Assembly: GCA_037013685.1 (NCBI GenBank)
Contig: CM072885.1
Location: forward strand, 69,915,785 to 69,979,784
Reading direction: 5' to 3'
DNA from: Acridotheres tristis
Lineage: Eukaryota > Chordata > Aves > Passeriformes > Sturnidae
Length of the DNA: 64,000 bases
Below the pieces are notes generated by a model. That model was not told the DNA's origin. It worked only from the letters and a program-made list of their open reading frames with translations, and did no database searches. Position 1 is the first letter of the stretch. Every line of letters begins with the position of its first letter. This document shows, piece by piece, positions 13,059-26,400 of this stretch. Position numbers and translations under genes: made by a program.

Positions 13059-16000
13059 AGAAATGTGTGCTTTGTAAGGGGTTGTATCTGTACTGCCTGC
13101 AACACCATTAGGTGTTCCTTGATTCTAGGGAGGCAAAATGAGAGGGAAAAAAAGCTCCAGCAGTTCTATAACTGCTACTACACTGGTGCTATTGGTCTCT
13201 CAGGGTACTTACTTGCAGCTGTACTCCAGCCAAATGCCTGTCAGGTGGTTCCACGGGGGCTCTGTGAAAAATAATGTTTTGAACTATCTGAATTCACCAC
13301 CTAGCCCATGTTACCTTGAAATCCTCTCCAGCATTTACCATACTTCACTGAAACAGCTTCACAAAAGTATGCAAAGAGATTTGTACGTCTGGGAGGGTGT
13401 TTTGATAGCAAAAGATTGATGAGGCTGACTTCCTTTGTAGATGTGTGGCAATCCCTCATTTCCCTGGGTTTGTCACCATTTCCCAGCCCTCCAGAGAACA
13501 TTGCAGACTGTCTCATTAGATCCCCTGCTCAGCAGAACTGTTTTCTGGGCTCTTCCTACTGTAGAAGCCACAGAGAGAAATGTTTTGAAAGAGTGAGATT
13601 GGAGGTATGTGGCATGAATTGTGTGTGTGGAGAAGAAGACCCTGTTAAGGCCCTTTTTGAAGCTGCCAGGAGAAAAGGGCAGGTTGTGGTCTGACCAGTC
13701 ATCTACACCTTTAACAACAATTACCAGCCCTCTGGTTTTGGGAATGGACAAGGAAACATCCTCTGCCACTCCCCTCGCCGAGGTGAGCACTGCCTCAAGC
13801 AGCAGAGCATCAGTGATACTGGTTTGTTATTCACACACCAGACCCTTGGAAACTGCTGAGATAACAACCAGCAGCCTTTTGCTACCATTAAATCCTCCCC
13901 ATGCCTCTTCCAAACACAGCCAGTCTGTTGTGGATACTTATCTCCTTTTCTGACTCCCCAAAAGGTACATAAAGTCCAGCTATTTTCAGTTAAACCAGCT
14001 CAGTTGCTTAGAGATGTATTTTGTAACTTAATTTGCTTTGTTTTATCTTCTATTTGCATACTCTTCTTTTGAAAAGCAAGAGGTCATGACAAGCTTAGGT
14101 TATGGCCTACTGCTCAGCTGGAATGATCTCAGCTTATTTTTAATGCTGCCCTTACTTAACCTGATTTGTGGAGTTTGTTACAACTTGGGATAACCAGCTC
14201 TTGTTCCCAGCTGTGGGGCAAATTATCTTTGTGACCCTCACATCCTCTTGAATGCTCTTTGAAATGTGTGCAGGTGCTCTTATTATCTCATTGTACATGA
14301 GTGCCTCTGTGACATTTTGCTGTATTTCTAGAAAAATACGTGCCTTGCTCTAATTATGAAAATTAATTGTGATGCAGATTGCCAACCTTGTGTGAGCTGA
14401 TTAAATCCAACCAAGCAACTCTGTTAAATGTGTCTATGGTGCCTTTAAAAACAACTTCTCTGGCCTGCCATGAGCTCAGAGTGACTGTGTCATCTCACTG
14501 AAGATCTCTAGCTTGGGGAAATCCTCCACTGCTGGGGTACTGGGAAGTGTGATGACCAAAATTCCTATCCAGGGGAAGGGGCTTGCAGTCCTAAAGCTGG
14601 ATCTTAGGGAATGGCAGCAAAAGGCCAGTGGAATTAAGCACCAGTTATTTTTCCTGCTCCACATATAAGCAGTCCTGGCATGAGATTTTCTGGCTTCTTT
14701 CTCAACCTTTGGGGAAGATCTCCCAGTGGTAGCAGCCCTTGAGTTGTGCTATTCTGAATTTGTTTTCTTTTTCCCCCCTCTTTGTGTAGTTACTAAATTT
14801 TTTAATACTCTCTTAAGTTTTAGGCCTGCCTTGCTCTTTTGCTCCTGGTTCTGTCTCACAACAAAAAAAATAAGTTTATTTAAATTGGCAAATCAAAATG
14901 AAAACATAATTTTGCTCTTTGGCACCTGGCTCACGCCTCTGGTGATAATTCCAATGTGTATGGGGCAGGGTACCCTTTATCTCCCATTTGTTTGCAGGAT
15001 CTGTCTGTGTGACTTGGCCCGTGCATTGCCCCATTTAAATCCATATTTCTGAGGCTCAGTGCCTGTTTACAAAGGAGTGTGATTGACGTGGGGAGTGACA
15101 GAGGGCTCTGAAACCTGCATTTCTCCAGGCTGGGTGGTACAGGAATCAATATCTGTTAAGGAACACTTGGAGGCAGCTTTGTGTGCTTGTGCTGTGAAGA
15201 ACTTGTGGATCTCAGACATGTACCTGTATATTCAGCATTTTTTCTAAGCTCCCACACATGGATTTCCTCACTTAAGCTGCAGAAAGCCTTGTTTCTGTCT
15301 CAGATTTTGTTCTCGAGCTTCTACCCTCCCAACCTAAACAGAGTAGCATTTTGGTGTTTAATGAACCCTTGCAGGACCTTACTTGGTTTACTTTTAAATC
15401 CATTATTTCTTTTGCATCTTGCCAATTTTATTTATTTGTTTATTTATTGGAGGGCGATGCAACTCCCTAATGTCATTTCCTCCTTTTTATTTTCACACAG
15501 TCTGTGTTCTCCAGCATTGAATACTTTGCATAGGGAGCTGTGGTTTCCCTACACAGGATGTTGAAAAGTTTTCTGGCCTGTTAGAGGACCACAGGCTGTA
15601 TGGATGCCATATATTGGCATTTTGGACTTTGCACCACAGTTTTGTGTCACACCTTTTTTATATTCTTTTATATTAATATACCAGCAATGTACTGTGCCTC
15701 AGGAAGATGTAAATCTAGTTTTTCACTTTACATATTGAAAACACTATTAAATTTGGAAGTGGTAGTCTGAATCTTCAAAATGCATCGACTGGTCAAATGT
15801 TAGTGAATTTATCTGTAAGTTTGCTTTCTCAAGTAACATTATTTAAAAAGAAATTATACAGAGTATTATTTTGTCCCTCATTTTTATTTTATGACTTCTA
15901 ACTTAATATATCCAGAAGCTATATATATGGCAAATATTCAAATACTTGTTCAGAGAATCTAAATGGACTATCTAAAGTGAAGGGTGATCTTTCCTGTCTT

Positions 16001-19000
16001 ATAATTTTCTCCAACAGGTTATTTTATATATTTCAGATTACATCAAATGGAAAAAGTCTCTTTTGGGCTGCTTTATTAACTCCTTTGGGTGCATACCAGC
16101 CGTGTAATGTTCCAATGTATTCTTTGCTGAGACCTGGCTCTGAAAGCATCCAGCATAAGGGCGTGTGGGAACGTGAATGGGGTTTTCTGCACTTAAAAAA
16201 AAAATATATCATTGTGGAGGGAAAAGAGTGCTCTACTTTAACATTTTTTTTGGCAAAAAGCAAAGGCATCTTCAGTCCTGAGACTGCTTATCAAGAAGTG
16301 TCAGTTTTCTCCCCCCTTTTCCAAGCACTGCCATGAACGTTTGGCTGTTCTCTTCTCCATCCCTTTTTCATCCGTGTGGTGCTCCAATCTCTCTTTTCCC
16401 TGGTGAAACACAGAGTGAAACTTGTTCCTTTAATCTGCTCTGCTGTTCTCTGAAAGCACCACCTGCATTTGTGTGTTCTGCCGAGCTGCTCTGCATTGTC
16501 TTCCTCTGCAAAGTTTGCAAGCAGGATGTTTGGGACCTTCATCCTCCCTGTGCTTCATCCTCCTCTCTGGTCCCAGCTGTTGTTTTCCAGCTCCATGACC
16601 CAAACTCTCTGAGCCCTCTGGAGCAGCCAGCAATGTCACTGCAGCTGAGATCCCAAAGGAAAAGCCATTCTGGGCTGTTCCCACAATCCAGCCTTTTTCT
16701 TGACTGGTTACTTTCGTCAGGGCTTGCCATTTCTGCTCTCCTTGCAAAGCTGTTTGTGCTGCTTCAACCATGCAAAATAATCTTCAGGGCTGCTCAGACA
16801 GACAAGGGCTTGATTAATTGGGGAGTGTGGAAATTTTCTGACCTTGACTTGGAACTCTGTTGAGTTTACATGTTTGCTGGCTTGTGAATCCAGATATCAG
16901 TGTTGCTCGACCTGGACTGCTGGTTTCTGCTGGGATATATTTTTTCTCTTATTTTATATTTACATATATCTGTGTACACAAATAATGGGATGGGAATGCT
17001 GGAGCAGCTGTCTCAAAGCCTTTATTCCATCACAATCATCATTTTACAGAAAGTTTTGTACCTTTTCTATTTCCCACGCTGGACATTGCTACAGAGTTTA
17101 AACCTGGAGAGGATCCAGATTTGAGGGATATTCAGACCTAGGGTTTCAGGTCAGCTCAGGGCAGACACATTCCAGCAGCAAAGTTTGAAACCTTGTTTAT
17201 ACTCCAATCACTTTCCACAGTTTTGAACCATTCTCTGACAATAATAGAATTCCAGCAAAGGGACACTGGAAAAGAAACTTATAAACCTTGCATTGATAGA
17301 CAGCTGAAACTCACACCAACCCACCAAAACATGCATTGCCCAATAACATGTTTCTGGCCAAATTCTGTGTGCTCAGCACTCTGGGCCTTGCTGGAGTTAC
17401 ACACTGGCCCCAGAGTGTCTGTTCATTGTTGTGAAATTCAAAAGAGAGAGAAAGCTGATTATGTCAGCATCTTCTTGAAGTCATAATTCTTCCTGCTGTT
17501 TCCTTTAGAAAATATTCAAGATGACAGGAGTTCTTGTAAATTCTATTTCATCATGCATCAAAGAATTGGCCATGATATTTTACTCTTTAAAAGATGCAAC
17601 CATAGCTGTATAGTTATCTCTATGAGAAAATCTTGAGGAAAAAAGACTTCCAAGACTTTTGATCCAAGCCTAATGATCCAAAGATCATTAAGATACTTGG
17701 GAGTGAGTATCTTAAGTTCAAAATTTTCTACTTTTTTTTTGTTGTTATTGTTGATATTCTAATGGTATTCTAAAACTAAAATTGTTGTCTGGAAATATGT
17801 CTGGCAAACAAGACTTCTCATAGATAAAAGTTTGAAATTTATAGATGTGTGTCACTCTTCCAGTTATAATCTACCATTTCCCTTTGAAGTTCTTATCTTT
17901 GCTGAGTGCCTCTGATCAATACCTCTAACCTGTCATCAAGCACATTTCCCATATGTATTTCAAACAAGGGCATGCCCTTTGCCCCATTTATAAATGAAAA
18001 ACAGGCTTGGAGGGCTGAAGTGATTTTACCAAAATCATCCAGAAAAATGAGGCCAGAATTCTTGTGCTGTACACCACAATGTATTGGGCTTTATTTTTAC
18101 CCCAAAGGTTAGATAACCTTTATTAGCCATTTAAACATTTCACTGTTTTCACACTTATAACAGGTTAAATACACGGGGAATGGCAGGGAAAAAATGCAGT
18201 TTTATGTGGGATTTATGAAACCAACAGCCGACCTTGAGGAGGGAGGGGAGGGGACTGTTTAACATTCTTTTATTGCCTAGTAAAACGTTCAAGGCCTTGT
18301 GCAGTGAAAGGAGCTGCCAGGGGAGCTCCAACACAGACACATTCCCATTCCCCTTCACCTCTGGTGACCCAGCTCCGTGGCTGGCAGTGTGGCAGCAGAA
18401 CATTGTCCTGTTGTGGCCCCACCAGGGCAGTCCCTGCTCTGCAGTCTCAGCCTTGCAGGGTGAAGTTCCCTGGGCTTTGTCACACTGCAGAAATTCAGCT
18501 TCCAATAAACAATGGGAGATGCCAGAGGATGTGGCTGAGGTGTGCTGGAAGCCAGCAGGGCAGCCCCATGAATAAAGTGAGGGTCAGGAATGGGGTGGGG
18601 AAGGGTTGCTGTCTTTGCAAATGAGCAGTCAGAGCTCGGTGCCAGTGGAGACAGAAGTTTTGGGGCAGAGCCAAACCAGAATGCTGATCTTCCATTCCCT
18701 AGATACACTTCTTAATGTTTCTTAGTGGGGCTTGGAAGGAGAACAGTTCCCTTCAGCTGAGGAGCTGTCCCTGCAAACCATCAGTGCAGTACTTAATGTA
18801 TTAATTATTTTAACGTACGTAAATTTAAAAAAAAACCCCAAAAAACAGCCATTTCTTAGGATATGGGGAAGCAACCACTATTCTCATTACTATGATGAAC
18901 CTGTGCCTCTAATTCTGCACGATTTCCAGCACTGCCAACTAGGACAGAGAAATGACAGCAGTTCGTGGTTCTATTTTCTGTTCTCTATCTGCAGCATTGT

Positions 19001-21159
19001 ATCTGGGTGAAGATTTTGCTTGGGGCAAACATCCACTGAGGACAGGAGAAATTGTGATCTCAGTGAAAAAGGTACAAAGCTTAGATTTGATATCCTGTAT
19101 TTGAAAATTCATGTGCCTTGCCCTCCTTAAATATGAAATTGTGCTAGGCCTTGGACAAGGTGATCTTTTCAGGATGGTAAACTGACTTCCCATTCTCCAA
19201 GTCAGAGGAGAACAAACAAAGCTAGGGGCTGGAAATGAAAGGGGTTCTGTGCTTTTGGCTTTTGTGTTTACCAGAAATAGCTGGAAGCATTAAAAGTAAG
19301 AACATAATTTGTTTTCTCTTGTCTTCATCACCTTACCTTTCAACAAAAAGTGCTAAGAAATGCTAATTATGCAGTTACCCTTTTCTGCAGCCCTTTCTAA
19401 TATAACTTCTCATTATTGTGAGCAGGAATAAGGAGTCACCCTTTCTAATGCAGTGGTGTAAATGTGTGCATGCTGCCACCACAGGAAAATTCTTTAAATA
19501 AAAAGAGAAGTAACAAGCAATGGTGAGATTTTCTTTTAGACTTTTCTCTGCTTAGAGGTCAATATTTGAGGTGTGCCAAGTGCTACTACTGTGGTGATAA
19601 TTATTTGCTCAACAATGGGTGGAATATAAGGGGAAAAAAATAAATGTCTTGTTGCAAAGAACTTGATTTAGGAACTCCTCTGGAAAGTTCTTGAAAAGCA
19701 TGGTTTTTTACTTGGCAAGCATTTTATGACTGAATTGGAGGGAGAATATACCTGCAAATAAGGGTAGAAAAAGCAAATACACAGGCCTTAAAACGATGTT
19801 ATTGGTTGGCTTACAAGAATGCAAGACAAGTTATTGGACCCAAGGTGGGTGAGACCTTGGGGAAAAGCAGCTCAGTATGAATTGCCAAAGCCTTGGAAGC
19901 CAGCATTGGCCATTTTTGTTGTTATTTCTATTGGAAAAATTAGAAATCTCGAATTTTTTTCTTCATTGATCTGAAGGAATGACTGAGCATGTAATTTTTG
20001 AGGTCATGTTTAACTGAGTATGGACGCAGGCAGGAAGGGAACTGCACTACAGGATTTATAGAGTGAAAAATGGAGATGAATGAAGGGTAGATCTGCTGTG
20101 AGATATTTGGACAAGGAGGAACAACTAGAAGATTTACAAGAAATTTTTAGGATGAAAAATCCTCCCCAATATGTAACTGTAGTACTTTTAATGTTCATGA
20201 CATTTTTTAATCATCAAAAGCAGAGAAAAAACAGTAGCTTGTTTGAATAAACACCTTGATGCAGTTTAATCATTCTGGTAGGAACACTATCCTTGTTTCT
20301 CTCAATTTATTCCAGAGGAAGGGAACACTGGGTTTTGATAGGAGCTTTTTCTTGATTTTTAATGTCTTTTTTTAATTACAGGTGCTATCAGAGGGTCATC
20401 CCTCTTTTGGTGAGCCTCTCAGAGGAGGGTGAGCTAACACTGAGTTATCTCTTGTGCTGCAACAAGCCATATTTCTTTAGAGAATACAATAGTCATGTAA
20501 AAGAGAGAGGAATTGGTTGAAAATGGTACCATGGAACTGATAACTCACAATAACTGTAAAATTACTCCCTGTCCACTCACAGAATAAAGTCAGTCATCCT
20601 TTTAAGACAGTTGGACAATTAGGGTTGGTCATGTCCACTTTGGTGTGGTTTCACTGAGGCATTTTAAAAGGGCTGAGGGTTAATAAATTATTGTCCCTTG
20701 TGTCCAGCTAAGGGAACAGAATTTAGAAATGCAAAGATTCAGATCCCAAAGTTCCTGAAAACATCCTGGGAATTATTAACACCTGTAAGCTATGAAACAG
20801 CTCTAATTCAGGATCAAAGGGGGTAAATCTGAGGCAGTGTGAAAACTGAATTTAGTCTTGATGCAGGTGAATTATTTTGCATTCTAGTCCTGTCCTGCTA
20901 TATATTTTTGCATTGGAAAAAATTTAATCAATTCAGAAAAGTGCCTCTCAGCAGTCTTACTGAAACAGTCACCAGCCTTTGGGAGTTTCTGAAAACTTTC
21001 ACTGACTCCTACAGGAGTTTGCCATTGGTGCACTTCACTTCATGTGATTGGAAGCAGCTTATTCCCTTCCTGAAACTCGATAGGCACAATAATCACATGT
21101 TGGAATCACCATGCCTTCTTGTGCTTTTATTTTGTGTTCAGAGTTCAGACTGGGTCATT

Positions 21160-21245
21160 GGATCAAATCCATGAAGATCAAATCCATCAAATCCACGGAG
21201 ATCACTGGATCAAATCCAGAAGCCAATGGATCAAATCCATGAAGA
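21160..21245. repeat. Degenerate tandem cluster of ATCAAATCCA
   Basis: Five exact copies of ATCAAATCCA start at 21162, 21177, 21186, 21209 and 21230, spaced 9 to 23 bases. The first and last sit in the same larger context (TGGATCAAATCCATGAAGA), which points to local duplication rather than chance. Confidence 0.85.
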
Positions 21246-22049
21246 ACCACGTGGGAAAAATGCAGGGCCTTTGTGACTGAGCTGGAATGATGCTGTGGCT
21301 GTAAATCAAAGATGAAGGGACATCCTCTGGAGTTGGAGCTGTTGGTCAGTGAGTGATGTGGCCAAGGACATGGAGGTGATAATTATTGTTCCCTTTGCTC
21401 ATCACTGAATACAGGAAATTGATTAAACCCATGCTTAGTAACCTCTCAGCTACTGACATCAGCTGTGAGATGATGACATGCCCTGTGTAATTATCCTAAT
21501 TAATGAACTTGTTTTCATAAAGGGGAGTCCACAAAAATATTTGAGAATAAATGCCCTACTGACCAGAAGTTCACACTAAAAAACTACAGAGTACAGTAAA
21601 ATATGTATGAGCTCACAAAAATAGTTGGATTGGCTCTCTTTTTAAAATAGTTGTGAGAAATAATTGTCTTAAGCAGTTATTGAGATATTTTCACTGAGCT
21701 CATCACAGTAAACCAAATTAAAGTGTGGTGAGGACTGCTTTATTGAAATAATTTCTAAATACTTCCGTGTAAAACTAAAACCAAACTGACTTCAGATCCC
21801 TAAATTTTGCACCACCAGTTTTTAAATCTTTCCTTGAAGAAGACAAAGGCATTAAAACAGACCAGAATGTGGTGGAGAAAACTTAGGGCCAACACCTGGG
21901 AGAGGCCCAGCAGAACATTGTGTCTGTCATTTTATGGATGTTTTCAGTAGCTCACGAATTGCTGGCTGAAGACATTTCTAAAACCCCAGGAAATATTCAT
22001 GGGCTACACAGGTAAATTTAACACTGTGATCTTTCTGTCTCTTTTAGTC

Positions 22050-22087
22050 TCCACCTTTTTTTTTTTTTTTCTTTTTTTTTTTTTTAC
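22050..22087. repeat. Oligo-T tract
   Basis: Two near-continuous T runs interrupted by a single C. There is no adjacent SINE or LINE body that I recognise, so it is listed as low complexity. Confidence 0.9.
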
Positions 22088-22119
22088 TGACATTTGTTTG
22101 TGAAAATTGGAGTGGTGAT

Positions 22120-22145
22120 AGATTCTATTGGAAAAAATAGAATCT
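22120..22145. repeat. Perfect inverted repeat, 10-bp arms, 6-nt loop
   Basis: AGATTCTATT, loop GGAAAA, AATAGAATCT, just right of the oligo-T tract at 22050-22087. Confidence 0.85.
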
Positions 22146-22916
22146 CTTTATTCCCTGCAGTAATAATTATTTTTTAAAAACCTGATTTTAAACTTCAGGT
22201 AAGAGCTCATCACTATATGAAAAAGTCAGAGTTCTTCACACAACTTTACTTATATTCTTGTCTAGGAAGTTTGAGGATATCACTCCTCCCTCACTTTCTG
22301 CCTCTCTAAAATTACTCTTTCTCATTCCTGCTCTATTTTCTATTGAGTTATACACTTGAATATTTTAATTCTGTTGCAAAGAAATCCTGTCCTTCACAGA
22401 AATTCCCTAAAGGGATTTGTAGGCTTTTTGCATTTTTATTATGGTTATTTCAAATATTGGAAAAACAAAGAAAAGAAGCTACAGGCAACTTATTGGTCTA
22501 TTACAAGAGGTTTAATATTTACAGAACTATTTAATGTTTTATTGCTTTCTTCAGCTCACACAGACAAAGCACTGTTTTGTTCATGGATTTCTGTAAAACC
22601 ATGTGTATTTTATATTGTTGATAAAACTTTCAGCTTTAGAACTGAATTCTAATCTGAGGAGGGGAAATATATCCTGAATGCAAAAGTGAAATAATTTGGA
22701 TTGAAGTAGATGTAAACTTCTACCCCACATTTGAATCGAGCTGAATGTTTACATGAATGTGGTTTAGATTGTGTCTGTCCTTAGGAGATTTTTGGATACC
22801 AGGTGTCAGTGTCCAGTGCTCTAGCATTGGCTTTGGTGAGAAAATGCAGAACTACAGAAAGCTCAGCACAGAGAAACCCTAAGAACAAAGAGAAAATTAT
22901 TTGGACTTTTTAAAAC

Positions 22917-23000
22917 TAGATTTTTCTCCTTTTCTCTTCTTTTTCTCTCTCTTTTTCCCCTCTTCTTTTCTTTTTTTTTTTTTTTTTTTTTTTTTTTGTT
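22917..23000. repeat. Polypyrimidine (T/C) tract
   Basis: More than 80 bases of almost pure C and T ending in a T run of about 25, followed by GTTTT units. The complementary strand is polypurine. Such tracts can adopt triplex (H-DNA) structures; no function is shown here. Confidence 0.9.
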
Positions 23001-23299
23001 TTGTTTTGGTTTGGTTTTCTTTCCCTCTCCTCTCCTCTGGATTTTTTGAAAGCTGGATATCAAAAACCTGGCATCAATTACAAATTCCAGACCTAATGTC
23101 TGCTGCACAATAATAATTTTATTTCTTTACAATTAGATTTGAACAAAGAAATCCAAGTTAAAACCTCAAAATATTGCACTGCTTCTGATGACTTAGTTTG
23201 GTCAGATCACCTGTGTACCACCACTGGTGTATGAAATCTTACAATTGTTTTTCAGGAAAATGGGAATTCAACTTTTATTTGGGTTATGCCCCTTTGGTG

Positions 23300-23442
23300 G
23301 TGTTTTGGCTTTTTTTTTTTCGTTTGTTTTGCTTTGTTTTGTTTGTTTGGTTTTTTTGTTTTGTTTGTTTTGTTTTGTTTTTTGTTTTGTTGTTTGTTTT
23401 TAGGTTTTGTTGGGTTTTGGGGGGGGTGTTAGTTTTTTTTTT
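23300..23442. repeat. G/T-only low-complexity tract
   Basis: A stretch of GTTTT and GTTTG units with almost no A or C on the plus strand, including a GGGTTTTGGGGGGGG segment at about 23413-23427. Frames read through it give meaningless Phe/Val/Leu-rich peptides. Confidence 0.9.
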
Positions 23443-26400
23443 AATTGGAAATTTTTAATGTCAAAAGTTCCATCTGGGTCTCCTTGATGTTCCTTGTAGT
23501 AATGACAGCTTTGATGAGGCTAGAGGAAGCAGAGTGGGGAGTTAAATCATGTGCACTGACAAAGGAGGTTGATAAAACCCCTTGTTTTTTACATTACTGA
23601 TGCATTCTTTGTCACCAGAACTTGCTGGAATTTGAAACGAGGTTCTGTAAATTCCTGATACCACATAAAATTTAAAAGGAAAGAATCTGTGGGGTTTTTT
23701 TTTTCTGTGAGGTATCATTTGAAGTCTGCCTGTAAATTGTTTTCAATTTTCTTTTATTATTCTGCATGTTAATATTTCATGACAGGCCATGGCTGCTCCT
23801 AGTGATGCTGAATATTTCAGTCTGGTTTAGGACTGGTACTTGACACAGCCATCTGTACTACAATGATGAGAAGTTCCCTTATTGAAAAAAAAGAAAAAAA
23901 TTATTTCCAGCTCTTCAGAGCTGCTGTGTTCAGTGTTAATAATTTATATCCAGAGGCATTTGCAAATACTCCATCCTTGTGAGAAGTGATACAGCCTCTT
24001 TGCTCACGGGGAGCAGAGTCTATTGACAACTACCATTTAAAAAAACCCCAACCAACCAACCCAAACTCAAAACACCTTCATTTAATACGAGAGAAGCAGC
24101 AAAAGGCAAATGCTGCTTTGGGGAATCAAGCTGGAGATGAAAGAGACCAGCCCAAAAAGGCAGAGACCAAACTCCCCCCAAATTCTCAGGTTTATTGAAC
24201 AGTCAGCAGTGTGGACTCACCTCAAGGTCTCCTGCCCAAAACTGAACAAACTGAAAACGGAGGAGAATCCTCCAAGGGGATGGCAGAAATTGGCCATTGG
24301 AGTGTTTTCCCCACAGGCTGGCTGCCAGGGCTGGGGAGCAGGGCTGGAACCATCCCCTGCAAACCCCACCAGCCCCAGCACAGCCCTGGCCCAGGAATTT
24401 GTCATCTCCAAATGCATTACCAGCCTTCCCCATGGGCTTGCAGAAAGCAGGCTGGGCTGGCCCCACACAAACCATCACTATCACCTCCTTAGGGACCTTG
24501 CCCAGCACTGGACAAGCTGCTCTGTGTTTTCACAGCCTGAGGTAATTAGTGCCTGGCATCTGCAGCAGGAATAAAATGCATAACACTGGGGTTTCCAGGA
24601 TGACACTGTTTCCATTACATGTTTAATTTTGCAAAGAGCATAAAAGCAGGTACCTCAAAATGCCAAGAAGCCTCTTTTAATTAAAGCCTGTTTTTCTTTT
24701 TCCTCTTAAGATTTGCATATGTATTGAGCCATTAGATGAAAAGATAAAAGGAGCCCCAACACTGTTGATACACAGCCTTTATGAGTGCAGCTCCTCACCT
24801 TGCAGGAGACATTATTTTGACTGGAGCAAGCTATAGTGTGGCTTGACAGAACCCAAGGCTGCTTTGCAGTGCTCCAGAGGCAGACAGTGACTGGATCCTG
24901 CACTCCCATTTTATGCTGTGCTCTGCCAGATGTGACATTCTTATGCCCCCACTACTGTTCACCATGCTTTGGGGGGGAAAAAAAAATGGATTACAGTTCC
25001 CCTCTTCAGGGCTGAATCTTCCCCTGCTACAGCTTAATGCCCATGCTCTGGGTGATTATTTACCATTCATATAATGGTAAATTCATCAGGTACATGTTTT
25101 GTACCTCCTCTCCACATTAACAGTGCATTATCTTTGGAACACGGGTGTAGCTGGCAGCAGGTGAAAAGTTGTCTCTGTCCAAATCACCAGCTTAAATCCC
25201 CCAGATTCCTCAGGCCAGGATTTCCCCTCAGAAGCTTGGGATGGAGATTTGTGCTGTTTATTTGGCAGGACAGCTTTTGGTGGGTTTCACCGAGGTTAGT
25301 TAATAACCCTGCAACTTTTTTCATCAGCCTTGAAGGACATTTGGAGCTGTGTCTCACTGCAGATACTGTTTGACTTCTCTATTCCAGGCCTAACAGCCAA
25401 ATAAGTTCAAATGAAATGATCCAAATTTCACAGTGCTTATTCCAGTAAAATTCACTGTTTGTTTTTCTTAGATGAAGATTAAATGAAAATCAAAACAGGG
25501 CTTTTGGAACAGGCCCTTTAATACCTGGAAGGAACACTGGAGACATCTAATGGAAGATCAATACGTGAGGAGTTCAGTACAGAAAACACTACATTTTCTT
25601 CTTCTTTTTTATTTTTCTTTCTTATATATTATCTACAAGCACAAGCCTTCATATTTTTAATGTAAAAATGCATACAGATCATTATATATATAAAAATCAA
25701 CTAGCCTTGTAGCAAACTGCCAGATCCAACCATCCCCAGGTTGGGGACAACCTGTCTGGATCCAGGTGCAAACCCAGTGGCTGATCCTCACTTCCATCTG
25801 CAGTTGCACCAAACCCCCAGATATGAAGATTCTCAAAAGTTCTAGGGAAGTTTTGGGTCCTGATCCAGGTCTTGCAGCATGGGCATGACTAACTCTTCAT
25901 CAATTGAAGATAAATATTTTAAAAACTTCATAAGTGACAATCAACTTGTTGCAGGTAACAAGTATCCCTTTCAGCTTTCCTCCCCATTTTGGTTCATCGT
26001 CCTTCCCATCCTCTCTCTGCAGAAATGGCAGCGAGCAGAGGAGAGAAATTTAATGTTAGTGTCACAAACACACACTTAAACAGCAGCAGGAGAAGCAGAA
26101 TTTAATCTGTTGATGTCTGCTGCAGAATGTGGGTTCATGCTGCACTCAGCCTTTTCAATGCTTGGGCAATTTTGGGCTCAATTTGCACACTGTGGAAATA
26201 TGACAGATTTATATCCAGTAATGTGTTGCAACATCATGAGCAACAGTAAATCAAGTTTCATTTAATACTATGAAATGCACATCAACAGATTATAATACAT
26301 CATAGTAAAACTGGCTTTGAGGGGGAAAAAAATTAATGAACAATTAAGTAAAGAAGTTTGTGTTTGTTTTGGAGGAAAGGTCACAAAATGGCAGCCTTCT

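Noticed and set aside
16333..16863. Plus-strand open frame of 176 codons
   Set aside because: It has no recognisable domain and no splice or start context, and it overlaps open frames on the other strand. About one frame of this length is expected by chance in 64 kb read in six frames.
24110..24574. Plus-strand open frame of 154 codons
   Set aside because: Open on both strands in several frames, no domain, and composition-driven.
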